From the NCBI GenBank assembly GCA_018266255.1, contig JAFEAT010000020.1, positions 62,001-126,000 on the forward strand: DNA of 64,000 nt. The letters are read 5' to 3'. Positions 37,709 through 45,442 of this stretch are shown here, in pieces (the first letter of the stretch is position 1; each line of letters opens with the position of its first letter). Both the position numbers and the translations under genes were made by a program. This DNA is from Cyanobacteria bacterium SZAS-4. Lineage in GTDB: Bacteria > Cyanobacteriota > Vampirovibrionia > Obscuribacterales > Obscuribacteraceae. The notes below the pieces were generated by a model. That model saw only the letters and a program-made list of their open reading frames with translations, did not search any database and had not been told where the DNA came from.

Positions 37709-39184
37709 ATGAAACTACGATACCAAGGTCTTGTTTTAATTGGTATTCCGCTTTTGTGCCAACTCATTTTTGTCGGCACACTTGTCTATGTTCTTGTTCG
37801 TCTTGATGCTGCTGCTGGCGAAGAGGCTCGAGCGAAGTTGATTTTGAGTAAATGCCATGATCTCAGTTTCGCAATCAATAGAGATTTTACGAAATTGCTG
37901 ATCATGCGCATCTCCAATCAGAATAATCTCGATAGCCAATTTGAATTGCGTATGCGCGAAAAACTGGCTGACATGGACAATTTGCGAGCACTTGTTGCAT
38001 CTACTTCACCGCAATCTAAAGAGCTGGTTGAAAGTTACATTCAGTCGTACAAAGAGTTGATTGATCTCGTGACCGAAGCAAAAGTCGCCGCAGCAAACCT
38101 GGAAACCACCGGAAAATTCGCTTTTGGTAATGAAGCCAATCTGAGAGTTTTTAGTGTCAAGCTCCTGAATCATACTAATAAATTCAATCGCCTGGGTTTG
38201 CAAATCAGCGAAGTTTACGGACCGGTAGTTGCAGAGTTGCAGCCGGAAGCTGCCAGGCAACGCACCATGCTCAGGTACGTTATTGTTTTTGGTGTTACGT
38301 TGAATGCTCTGGTCGCTCTCATTCTTGCGCTCAGTTTGGGGCGTCGCACAGTTAAGCGTTTAGATTTGTTGATGTCGAACATGACTAGCTTTAAGAATGG
38401 AAAACTTGATCTAAGGCCAGTTGGTGGCAGTGATGAAATTGCAGATTTGGACCGTAACTTTAAAGAGCTTGCATTCTCTCGCCATGCTTCTGACGAAATG
38501 AGGCATTCCATCTTGGCGATGGTAACTCACGATATGCGTTCGCCGCTCACGTCTGTAGAAGGCTCGCTTGTTCTGATGATCGACGAAGTTTACGGACCCG
38601 TGCAACCGAAATTGAAAAAGATGTTGAGGCGGATCAGCTCTGAAGTGAATAGACTGATTCGATTGTCGAATGATTTGCTGGATACCGAGCGCATCGAAAG
38701 CGGTGACTATGAGCTTACAATCGACGAGTATTTTCTGGAAACTCTGGTGTCGCAAGCACTGGATGCTGTAAGCGGAATGGCTGAAATCGTCAATATAAAA
38801 ATCGAGACCCAGCTTCCCGATGAACTGACAGTTCATTGTGATGGTGACCGCATCATTCAAGTATTAGTCAATCTATTTTCCAATGCCATTAAATACTCGA
38901 ATCCAAGTTCTGTCATTCACGTAAGGGCCTATGTCGATGATATGAATCACACGAAGAGAGTGGAAGTTGTGGATCATGGCATCGGCATTGCGGCTGCTGA
39001 ACGTCGTGCAGTCTTTGATAAGTTCAAACAGCTTTCGCAACCTGGCGAAACAAAGAGAAAAGGCACTGGACTGGGTCTGGCTATCTGCAAATCGCTGATC
39101 GAAAAACATGGTGGCACCATTGGTGTTACTTCTGAGGAAGGAAAAGGCAGTTCATTTTGGTTTGAATTGCCTTCCACCCGTTGA
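37709..39184 (+). CDS. Membrane sensor histidine kinase
   Basis: 491 residues. TM1 about 8-31 and TM2 about 190-210 enclose a helical sensor region of about 155 residues (four-helix-bundle type). A HAMP-like linker (210-262) leads to HisKA with MVTHDMRSPL (H274) and a HATPase domain with NAIKYS, DHGIGI and GTGLGLAI. All catalytic boxes are present. No receiver domain is attached. The nearest response regulator is at 41362-42039, separated by two minus-strand genes that share a promoter box; a functional pair is likely but not proven. Confidence 0.92.
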   Translation: MKLRYQGLVLIGIPLLCQLIFVGTLVYVLVRLDAAAGEEARAKLILSKCHDLSFAINRDFTKLLIMRISNQNNLDSQFELRMREKLADMDNLRALVASTSPQSKELVESYIQSYKELIDLVTEAKVAAANLETTGKFAFGNEANLRVFSVKLLNHTNKFNRLGLQISEVYGPVVAELQPEAARQRTMLRYVIVFGVTLNALVALILALSLGRRTVKRLDLLMSNMTSFKNGKLDLRPVGGSDEIADLDRNFKELAFSRHASDEMRHSILAMVTHDMRSPLTSVEGSLVLMIDEVYGPVQPKLKKMLRRISSEVNRLIRLSNDLLDTERIESGDYELTIDEYFLETLVSQALDAVSGMAEIVNIKIETQLPDELTVHCDGDRIIQVLVNLFSNAIKYSNPSSVIHVRAYVDDMNHTKRVEVVDHGIGIAAAERRAVFDKFKQLSQPGETKRKGTGLGLAICKSLIEKHGGTIGVTSEEGKGSSFWFELPSTR

Positions 39185-39227
39185 ACTGCCTCGTGAAGTT
39201 TAGATGGTCATTGTCGCCACTAACAGA

Positions 39228-40259
39228 TCAGGATTTCTGCTTGGTAATAGTGACGAACGAACTGCCCTTGCCGAAAGTTGCTCTAGTTGTGCTTCCATCG
39301 GCGTTTTTGATCTCGAGGGCACCACCTCCATATCCGATATTTGCTACTATTCCTCCAGGAAACTCTTTAAAGTAGTCAGAGCGCGTCCCCATTTGGCGAG
39401 ATACTTTCTCACCGTCACGATGGTCATATTCCTTTGTGGTGCCGTTTTTCTCCGTTACTGTCACCGTACCGTCGTCTAAGCTAATGGACTTTCCATCTGC
39501 AGTCTTGATGATAATTTTGCCTTGTTGAGTACCATTGTCCTTAAACTCAATTTCCGAACCATATTCATCTTTGAATGGCTTCTTAGGATCTAGCTTGGTG
39601 TAGCGTTCAAACTTTTCCTTCTGATCGGCATCTGCGCTTGTCTTTTTTATCCAAGCTCCGTGTGCGGGGTACTCGGTGACGTCGACATCATCGGGAAATT
39701 CTTTGTCAATCGACTTGCGCATTACGCTGCCATCCTTCGTAATGGTAAGTTCACCGCCATAGTTTTTGCTGTCGCTTCGCACCACCGGGTTGCCGTTTTT
39801 GTCAGCCGTTAAGGAGTAGCCAGTCGACCCACGGTTCGGTATCAATGTGATGACAGTATTTCTTTCGGTATCGATTTGGAGTTTTTGTCCCTGCAACTCG
39901 ATTTCATAAGTGCTCTCAGAAGTTTTCGCAAGCTTTAAACCGTTTGGCATGCTTACTTCTCTTTTTGAATCAAGTAATTTGTCGAAAACTACTTTAGCGT
40001 TTTTTGAGGCGTCGATTGGTTCCTTCACTTCAGGTGGTTCTGACATGCTGACCAACTCGACGGGCAAATTTTTCTCGGATTTTTTTGAGTAAATGTCAGC
40101 CGTCGAAAAGTCGAGAGTGTTTCCATGGTTCTCCCTTTGTGGTTGTGGTTCTTTGAGCATAACCTCTGAGTAAGCAACTGCTGCAGATTGAGCTATTGCC
40201 GAAGATACCTTTCCCATTTGCGGAGATTCATTTACTTTGAAATTCTCAAGTAGAGACAC
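39228..40259 (-). CDS. Hypothetical beta-repeat protein, shares N-terminal motif with next gene
   Basis: I chose GTG at 40259 (MSLLENFKV) because GAGGTG at 40265-40270 is a good Shine-Dalgarno site 5 bases upstream; the longer frame from 40268 starts inside that site. This gives 343 residues. The first 60 contain SAAVAYS, then EN..G.TLDFS..DIYSKKS, matching the start of the protein at 40445-41167. The rest is beta-rich with repeated turn motifs (KNGNPV, KDGSVM, ADGKSI, NADGST), like a beta roll or RHS-type sheet. There is no classical signal peptide. Its promoter carries the TGTCA direct repeat at 40299-40331. Confidence 0.72.
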   Translation of the reverse strand: MSLLENFKVNESPQMGKVSSAIAQSAAVAYSEVMLKEPQPQRENHGNTLDFSTADIYSKKSEKNLPVELVSMSEPPEVKEPIDASKNAKVVFDKLLDSKREVSMPNGLKLAKTSESTYEIELQGQKLQIDTERNTVITLIPNRGSTGYSLTADKNGNPVVRSDSKNYGGELTITKDGSVMRKSIDKEFPDDVDVTEYPAHGAWIKKTSADADQKEKFERYTKLDPKKPFKDEYGSEIEFKDNGTQQGKIIIKTADGKSISLDDGTVTVTEKNGTTKEYDHRDGEKVSRQMGTRSDYFKEFPGGIVANIGYGGGALEIKNADGSTTRATFGKGSSFVTITKQKS

Positions 40260-40298
40260 TTTATTCACCTCAGTTTTGTTGGTTACACTGTGAATAGA

Positions 40299-40331
40299 AG
40301 ACTAATTTGTGAAGATGACATTTAGTTGACA
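40299..40331 (-). promoter_or_regulatory. Direct-repeat operator and promoter for 39228-40259
   Basis: Read on the minus strand: TGTCAA, 5 bases, TGTCAT, 10 bases, TAGTCT. The two TGTCA cores have 11-bp spacing, as for PhoB/OmpR-type regulators, and TAGTCT could be the -10. The block lies 40 bases from the chosen start codon and is nearly identical to the one at 41205-41237. Confidence 0.62.
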
Positions 40332-40444
40332 TGGACGAAACGCAATCGCTCGCTGGATGCGAAGACAGATCTTCCGGTTCGAATTGACTTCGACTAAAAG
40401 ACCTGCCCAGTTTGGTGATTACAGATTTGTTTAAGTGGTTTACT

Positions 40445-41167
40445 TTACTTCTGTTCTTGATTTTTCTTGAATACTTTCATAAGTTCGTCATATGTTTGCT
40501 TCGGATCAAGGTCTTTTTCTGTGCCAATACCTGGACCTGATTTGGTTTCTTTTGCAGACAATAGAGTTCCGTCATTTTTGATAGTAACTGATTTGCGGGT
40601 TACGATTTGGTCGCGGGTGTTTGGGTCTTCATCATTTGTTCCGATAACAACCTGCTTTCCAGCCCCACGGAATGTGATGTCCATCTTTGATTCGGCGCTG
40701 AGCTTCCTCTGGAAGTGGACAATTGCTTTATCGTCCTCACCGTTCTTGCTAATTTCTTGGGCGAGTTTGCACAATTCGTCAATTTTTCCTGACTTAAGAA
40801 GCTCCATGCCTTTCGCCACTTGCTCGTTGAGTTTGATCTGTTCAGGTGTTGGTGCTTCGCTGGCTTCACGCGGTGCATCAGCAGTTGTTTCAGGTGTTCT
40901 GTCAGGTGTTCTGTCATTTGGTTTATCACTTTGAGACTTTTCGCTTGGCTTATCATGCGGCTTATCATCAGGCTGGGATTCTTTTGAGTAAATGTTCGTG
41001 AATAGTAAGGAACCGGCTTGAGTATTCTCAGTTCTTGGTTTGTTGAGAACATCCTGGAGTGCTTGTTTTGAATAAGCACTTTCTGCCGCCGAGAAAATTC
41101 CATGCGGAGTTGCATTTGGTTGAAGTCCTTCGAGTTTTCCGAGTTGGTTATCGTTGACAGTGCTCAT
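40445..41167 (-). CDS. Hypothetical protein, shares N-terminal motif with neighbour
   Basis: 240 residues from ATG at 41167, with AGGAG 6 bases upstream. Residues 25-63 (SAAESAYS, then EN.QAG.LLF.NIYSKES) match the N-terminus of the 39228-40259 product. Residues 65-105 are a charged Lys/Asp/Pro linker. The C-terminal 130 residues have one helical stretch (EQVAKGMELLKSGKIDELCK) and then a small beta domain (KQVVIGTNDED, KSVTIKNDGTL). No family is recognised. It is divergent from the response regulator gene across 194 bases containing the TGTCA repeat. Confidence 0.7.
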   Translation of the reverse strand: MSTVNDNQLGKLEGLQPNATPHGIFSAAESAYSKQALQDVLNKPRTENTQAGSLLFTNIYSKESQPDDKPHDKPSEKSQSDKPNDRTPDRTPETTADAPREASEAPTPEQIKLNEQVAKGMELLKSGKIDELCKLAQEISKNGEDDKAIVHFQRKLSAESKMDITFRGAGKQVVIGTNDEDPNTRDQIVTRKSVTIKNDGTLLSAKETKSGPGIGTEKDLDPKQTYDELMKVFKKNQEQK

Positions 41168-41204
41168 ATGTATCTCCTAATTGCCGAACCAGATTTATGC
41201 ATGC

Positions 41205-41237
41205 AGATTATTTGGCGAAGATGACATTTAATTGACA
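41205..41237 (-). promoter_or_regulatory. Direct-repeat operator and promoter for 40445-41167
   Basis: Read on the minus strand: TGTCAA, 5 bases, TGTCAT, 10 bases, TAATCT. It matches the block at 40299-40331 at nearly every position, including the spacing to a -10-like hexamer. It sits between divergent genes, so it could also affect the response regulator at 41362. Confidence 0.62.
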
Positions 41238-41361
41238 CGAAAAAGAGTTGTTCGATTTTGTTATGCGATTTAATATTTGTGCGCCGCTTCACGGGTACGT
41301 AGTATGCACGGGCTAGGGCGGATGATACGCCTGCGCAGTACTGACGAAGACGGGCTACTCA

Positions 41362-42039
41362 ATGGCGAAAATCTTAATTGTGGAAGATGATCTTATGGTG
41401 GCACATATGGTGCTGGATTGGGTCAAGTCAGAACATCATGTTGGTGAGGTTGTGCACGATGGATTGGAGGGGCACGACCGGCTGAAGTATTACAACTATG
41501 ATCTGGCTATTCTAGATTGGCAGTTACCTGGCATGACTGGTATTGAAATTTGTCGTCAGTATCGGCAGGAAGGTGGAAGTATTCCGATTTTGATGCTGAC
41601 TGGTCAAAACACGATGGATGATAAAGAAATTGGTTTTGACGCTGGTGCGGATGATTATCTGACGAAGCCTTTTGATTTAAGGGAATTGCGGGCTCGCGTG
41701 CGCGCTTTGCTACGGCGCCCATCTGAAGTGGTGCCAGCACTGGTTGGGTCTAGTGCTGTCACGCTCGACTACAAGGGATACAGTCTGGTAAGAGACGGTG
41801 AGAAGATCAAACTATTGCCCAAAGAATTTGCTGTTTTGGAATTTCTTTTGCGGCATCCTGGACAATTTTTTACTCCCGATCAAATTCTCAATCAAGTTTG
41901 GAATTCTGACTCTGATTCGACTGTGGATGCTCTTAGAGCATGTATAAAACGTTTGAGGCAGCGCATCGACAAAGATGGCGCTCCCTCTATGATTCATACG
42001 TCACGCGGTCTGGGTTATAAATTTGAGTTGCCGAGCTAA
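41362..42039 (+). CDS. Response regulator, OmpR/PhoB family
   Basis: 225 residues. Receiver domain about 1-115: ILIVEDD, LAILDWQLPGMTG (D52), LMLTGQN and DYLTKPFD, all phosphorylation residues intact. A winged-helix DNA-binding domain follows at about 128-224 (LLPKEFAVLEFLLRHPG, LRACIKRLRQRI, TSRGLGYKFE). Members bind direct repeats with 11-bp spacing, such as the two TGTCA repeats found upstream of the adjacent minus-strand genes. The histidine kinase at 37709-39184 is the likely partner. Confidence 0.93.
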   Translation: MAKILIVEDDLMVAHMVLDWVKSEHHVGEVVHDGLEGHDRLKYYNYDLAILDWQLPGMTGIEICRQYRQEGGSIPILMLTGQNTMDDKEIGFDAGADDYLTKPFDLRELRARVRALLRRPSEVVPALVGSSAVTLDYKGYSLVRDGEKIKLLPKEFAVLEFLLRHPGQFFTPDQILNQVWNSDSDSTVDALRACIKRLRQRIDKDGAPSMIHTSRGLGYKFELPS

Positions 42040-42045
42040 TAGTAA

Positions 42046-42075
42046 AGGCAGCGCTGTGATTGCGCTGCCTCTTGT
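42046..42075. terminator. Strong hairpin between convergent genes
   Basis: A 9-bp perfect stem (AGGCAGCGC / GCGCTGCCT) with a 7-base loop starts 6 bases after the response regulator stop and is followed by a T/G-rich stretch. It lies between convergent genes and may work in both directions, though the T-run is imperfect. Confidence 0.65.
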
Positions 42076-42097
42076 GTTGTTGTGCGTTTGAAAGATC

Positions 42098-42649
42098 TTA
42101 AGCTGGATTGGCTTTCTTAGCTTGTTCCGCTACCGGGCCGGCCAGCGTGATTGCAGTCTCGACCAACTCGTCGATGCGAGTCTTTACCAGTGCGTCACTA
42201 ACCGAGGTGGCATCGAAAGACGAGCCATCTGCGTAGACAAATCGCGGAATGATCAGTGAGCGAAAGTCGAGCATCAAACTATTTGCCACTCCCATCACTG
42301 ACATGTAGCTTGACTTTCCGCCTGCTGCGCAGAGGAAGCCCACTACCTTTTCCGTCCATGCACGACCAGTCAACTCAATGAGGTTTTTTGCTGCCGCATT
42401 GACATCGAAGTTGTAGATCGGAACTCCCATCAAAACGCATTTTGCGTCTCTGATTTTTTGTGCCAATATTTCTACATTCCCATGACCATAGGCTGGGCCA
42501 CCATCGCATATTGGTAGCTCGTAATCCCGCAAGTCTAGCCATTCTGCGCTACCGCGTTGCTGGAGTAGATCAAAAGCAGCTTTCGCCATTTTTCGGCTGT
42601 TACTTTCCGGATTCAAACTGCAACTAATCACCAAATAATCGGACTTCAT
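42098..42649 (-). CDS. NADPH-dependent FMN reductase family protein
   Basis: 183 residues from ATG at 42649, preceded by GGAGGG. The flavodoxin-like start VISCSLNPESNSRKMAKAA contains the phosphate-binding S..S.SR pattern; GVPIYNFDVNAAAKNLIEL and FLCAAGGKSSY follow the family. These proteins reduce FMN or small quinones with NAD(P)H. It is the third gene of a Fur-family/rubrerythrin/flavoprotein series on the minus strand, which suggests a role in peroxide or iron stress. Confidence 0.88.
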   Translation of the reverse strand: MKSDYLVISCSLNPESNSRKMAKAAFDLLQQRGSAEWLDLRDYELPICDGGPAYGHGNVEILAQKIRDAKCVLMGVPIYNFDVNAAAKNLIELTGRAWTEKVVGFLCAAGGKSSYMSVMGVANSLMLDFRSLIIPRFVYADGSSFDATSVSDALVKTRIDELVETAITLAGPVAEQAKKANPA

Positions 42650-42682
42650 TGTTTTCCCTCCGCTTGCGTTTCGCTCGCATTA

Positions 42683-43180
42683 TTACGATGCTTTAGCTGT
42701 GATCTCTACTTCAGAGTCGCCTTGTACTTTTTCCAGAGCTTTCTGATATTTGGTGGCGTGATATTTTTCGACCATGGTCAAGGCTTTAAACCGTTTTGCA
42801 GCCTGCTCGAAAATCTTCGCGTGTTCAGCAGACTCGGCACCTTGTTCTACGAATTCGTCTGCTGCATCTAGTTTGCCTTCTTCAAGCGCGATTTTTTCAA
42901 ATTCTGGATACATCTGATTTGTTTCGTAAAGTTCGCCTTCGATTGCTAGCTCGAGAATGCGTTCTACTGTCAGATCTTTCGATGGATAGAGCAATTCGAG
43001 ATGAGAGAATGCGTGTCCGGTTTCTTGATGGGCTGTTTCTTCGAACAACTTTGCGATTTCTTCATTGCCAAGTTTTCTTGCCACTTTCGCAAAGTAGAGA
43101 TACTTTCTGTTAGCCATTGATTCGCCTGCGAACGCTGAATGCAAATTGTCTGCTGTTTTTGAATTATCTAGTTTTTTCAT
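42683..43180 (-). CDS. Rubrerythrin-type di-iron protein without rubredoxin domain
   Basis: 165 residues from ATG at 43180, with GGAG 8 bases upstream. The ferritin-like four-helix bundle shows FAGESMANRKY, FEETAHQETGHAFSH and EFVEQGAESAEHAKIF, the Glu/His ligands of a di-iron site. The usual C-terminal CxxC rubredoxin domain is absent. Rubrerythrins reduce hydrogen peroxide in the cytoplasm. A 19-bp palindrome at 43208-43226, matching one upstream of the Fur-family gene, precedes the start, so peroxide or iron control is likely. Confidence 0.92.
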   Translation of the reverse strand: MKKLDNSKTADNLHSAFAGESMANRKYLYFAKVARKLGNEEIAKLFEETAHQETGHAFSHLELLYPSKDLTVERILELAIEGELYETNQMYPEFEKIALEEGKLDAADEFVEQGAESAEHAKIFEQAAKRFKALTMVEKYHATKYQKALEKVQGDSEVEITAKAS

Positions 43181-43207
43181 GATTTTTCTCCATTTGAGTT
43201 CATCTAA

Positions 43208-43226
43208 AGTTAGAACTAATCTAACT
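43208..43226. promoter_or_regulatory. Palindromic Fur-family operator before rubrerythrin
   Basis: AGTTAGAACTAATCTAACT is a perfect palindrome with 7-bp arms and a 5-bp centre, 27 bases upstream of the rubrerythrin start. Its core TTAGA-N5-TCTAA matches the site before the Fur-family gene and resembles PerR/Fur boxes. Confidence 0.75.
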
Positions 43227-43255
43227 TGTAGTCAAAAAAATATGTTGGGTGTGAG

Positions 43256-43657
43256 CTATTTCTTGACTTCGCCGAAAATCGTCACATGGTAGCTGTTTAC
43301 TGAAAATTCAGGTGCCAGATCCAGTTTCAACGCTGAAACTTTATGAGCGTCTACGTCGTATACCTGTCCAGTCTTTACGTCTACAAAGTGATGGTGGTCG
43401 CTTACATTTGCGTCGTACCGAACTCGTCCCGGATCGGTTACGACTTCTTTGATCACGCCAGCTTCGACGAGTGCGTTCAAAGTGTTATAGACCGTGGCTC
43501 GCGACAACGAGACAGGTAGTTTGGTGGACACTGCTTGAAAGACTTCGTCGGCCGTGGGGTGACAGTCGGTTCCAACCAGATACTCAGCAATCACAGCTCG
43601 TTGAGCGGTCGGCTTGACGCCGTGGGTGGTTAATAGCTCTTCTATGTGACTTGTCAT
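43256..43657 (-). CDS. Fur-family metalloregulator, PerR-like
   Basis: 133 residues. Winged helix about 10-85 (KPTAQRAVIAEYLVG, SRATVYNTLNALVEAGV), then SDHHHFVDVKTGQVYDVDAH, the metal-binding region. The CxxC structural-zinc motifs of most Fur and PerR proteins are absent. The protein probably represses rubrerythrin and itself, as matching palindromes precede both genes. AAGGAG lies upstream of the ATG. Confidence 0.9.
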   Translation of the reverse strand: MTSHIEELLTTHGVKPTAQRAVIAEYLVGTDCHPTADEVFQAVSTKLPVSLSRATVYNTLNALVEAGVIKEVVTDPGRVRYDANVSDHHHFVDVKTGQVYDVDAHKVSALKLDLAPEFSVNSYHVTIFGEVKK

Positions 43658-43677
43658 ACCAGTTGGACTCCTTCTGT

Positions 43678-43696
43678 ACTTAGAATAAGTCTAAGT
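43678..43696. promoter_or_regulatory. Palindromic Fur-family operator before the regulator gene
   Basis: ACTTAGAATAAGTCTAAGT is a perfect palindrome with 7-bp arms and a 5-bp centre, 20 bases upstream of the Fur-family start codon. It shares the core TTAGA-N5-TCTAA with the site at 43208-43226, as expected for autoregulation. Confidence 0.75.
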
Positions 43697-43904
43697 TGCG
43701 ACTTTGTCAACAGCGATCGCGAAAAATCAATATTTCCCTTATTTTAGCCGTAAGTTCGCCCGTTCATGTACGGAGAAGATTCAATATATTGATTCGAGAA
43801 CTCATACTGCGATAGTCTTTGTTGCTGTCAGTTCGCTGAGCCAGACGCTTTCAGACTCCCAAGGATACTGCTGTGCTGGCGTACATAGAAGTTTCGGAGG
43901 GTGC

Positions 43905-44138
43905 ATGTCACTACAAACTATTAAACAAGCGATTGCGGACAAGAAGATGCTTTGTCCCGAGTGCAAAAAGCCGGTTAAAGAGTTTGAGAAGTTTGTTGAG
44001 ATGACCGCGTCTATCTGGGACGGTGCGGGCGATTCGGGACATGAGACGAAAGGGTCGAAAGTGACGCTGATATGCGGAAACAAGCCCTGCGCCTGGAAAG
44101 AGCGAACCGAGTTCTGGTCGAATTACATCGACGAATGA
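43905..44138 (+). CDS. Small zinc-ribbon-like protein
   Basis: 77 residues from ATG at 43905 with GGAGG 4 bases upstream; the longer frame from 43704 is rejected. MLCPECKKPV (CxxC) and LICGNKPCAW (CxxxxC) could form one zinc site. The rest is polar with an acidic end. There is no named family. It stops 1 base before the convergent TPR gene. Confidence 0.7.
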   Translation: MSLQTIKQAIADKKMLCPECKKPVKEFEKFVEMTASIWDGAGDSGHETKGSKVTLICGNKPCAWKERTEFWSNYIDE

Positions 44139-44139
44139 C

Positions 44140-45204
44140 TTAGTCGTTCTTAGCTTTTGCCTCTTCAGGCGTTTCAACGTAGCGAATCTTTTTCTCGTCA
44201 GCAATTTTGGCTTCTGAGCCCGGTGCCACTGCAGTGGTTGACGGAGCCGATTTTTCGGACATTTCTGATTTCGACTTTTCTGTTTCGGTGAGCGGCATCA
44301 GCTCGTGCACTGTGTTTACGTGTGCTACAGGAGCAGGAGAATCAGCTTCTGTCTTAGCGGGAGGTGCGTATTTCGCCTCGATTGCGTGAGCACGCTTGAG
44401 ATAGTTTGCAGCTTCCACTGAATTACCGTTCATTTGATAGAGTTCGGCTAGACTGCGCAATGCATCAGCGACTTGCGGGTTGTCGTTGCCGTACAGTTTT
44501 TCTCTGGCAGCCAGTGATTTCTTCAAAAGCGGCTCGGCAAGCGTTGATTGACCGCGCAGCTTGTACACTTCACCCAGTTTGCTGAGATTGTGCATGTAGT
44601 CTTGATCGCCGTCTGGTGCGGATGCCTTGTTTTGAATCGCTTGTTGATACTCTGCTTGTATTGCGGTCAATTTCGTCTCGCGCGCAGCGAGACTTTCAAG
44701 CGCATCAGATAGAGCTTTCGTAGCGATTCCGCGCTCGTGAGCATTTCCATTTTCGACCATAGACTGCAGCGCAGATACAGTGCCGGTGCTGGCAAAGATG
44801 CCCGCAAATTTTCCCGCCAACTCAGGATTGGTTAGCTGCGACATGGCTAGAATAGCGGCTTTCTTGCTCTGTTCGTTGCCCATCAAGTGCGGAATAAATT
44901 TTTCGATTGTTTGAATTTCTTGCAATCTCAGCTGCTGCTGATTGTATGCATAGGTGAAGAAGCCTCCCATCATGAAGATCAGCATGCCAGAGATGATTGG
45001 TGCTACGGCTGTGATTTTGTCCCAATTATCTTTAGGTGGTCTGAGGTCGGTGAAATTGGCTACAGAAGGCGGGTTTGATTGTCGAGTGGGTTTTGATTTG
45101 ACAAATGAATTTCGATCGTCGATTACTAATGTGGCTGGCTTACTTTTTTCGAAATCGCTGCGTGAGCTGTCTTCTGTAATCTTCGTTATCGTGTCTACGC
45201 CCAT
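44140..45204 (-). CDS. Membrane-anchored TPR protein
   Basis: 354 residues. A polar N-terminus of about 68 residues precedes one membrane segment (AVAPIISGMLIFMMGGFFTYAY, two fewer than quoted as core: about 70-90). HEAT-like helices (about 100-175) and kinesin-light-chain-style TPRs (about 195-290, LAEPLLKKSLAAREKLYG) follow, ending in a charged tail. With one helix and an uncleaved N-terminus the TPR part probably faces the periplasm. It is a scaffold-type protein; no enzyme motif is seen. Confidence 0.78.
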   Translation of the reverse strand: MGVDTITKITEDSSRSDFEKSKPATLVIDDRNSFVKSKPTRQSNPPSVANFTDLRPPKDNWDKITAVAPIISGMLIFMMGGFFTYAYNQQQLRLQEIQTIEKFIPHLMGNEQSKKAAILAMSQLTNPELAGKFAGIFASTGTVSALQSMVENGNAHERGIATKALSDALESLAARETKLTAIQAEYQQAIQNKASAPDGDQDYMHNLSKLGEVYKLRGQSTLAEPLLKKSLAAREKLYGNDNPQVADALRSLAELYQMNGNSVEAANYLKRAHAIEAKYAPPAKTEADSPAPVAHVNTVHELMPLTETEKSKSEMSEKSAPSTTAVAPGSEAKIADEKKIRYVETPEEAKAKND

Positions 45205-45442
45205 GTCAATGTTACCTCTGCGAAAGTGGCTTGCGCTCTATATCGGGCACTCATCACAGAAAAAGTATAGATCTCTGATGTCAGCAGTGCAAACAAAAAT
45301 TTGGATCTATCGTCGATCGATCGGTGCTATGCAAGACTGTGTTTATCGATGCGGAACTATTTAAATGTATGAAGCGTTTGCATCGTTCAGACCGTGTAAA
45401 CTTTGCGATCAGTTAGGTAAAGTCGAGATTTGGAGGCTTGTT

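Noticed and set aside
40326..40331. TTGACA on the + strand as a -35 box
   Set aside because: The same bases form TGTCAA of the direct repeat on the minus strand, where the gene and a conserved -10-like hexamer lie.
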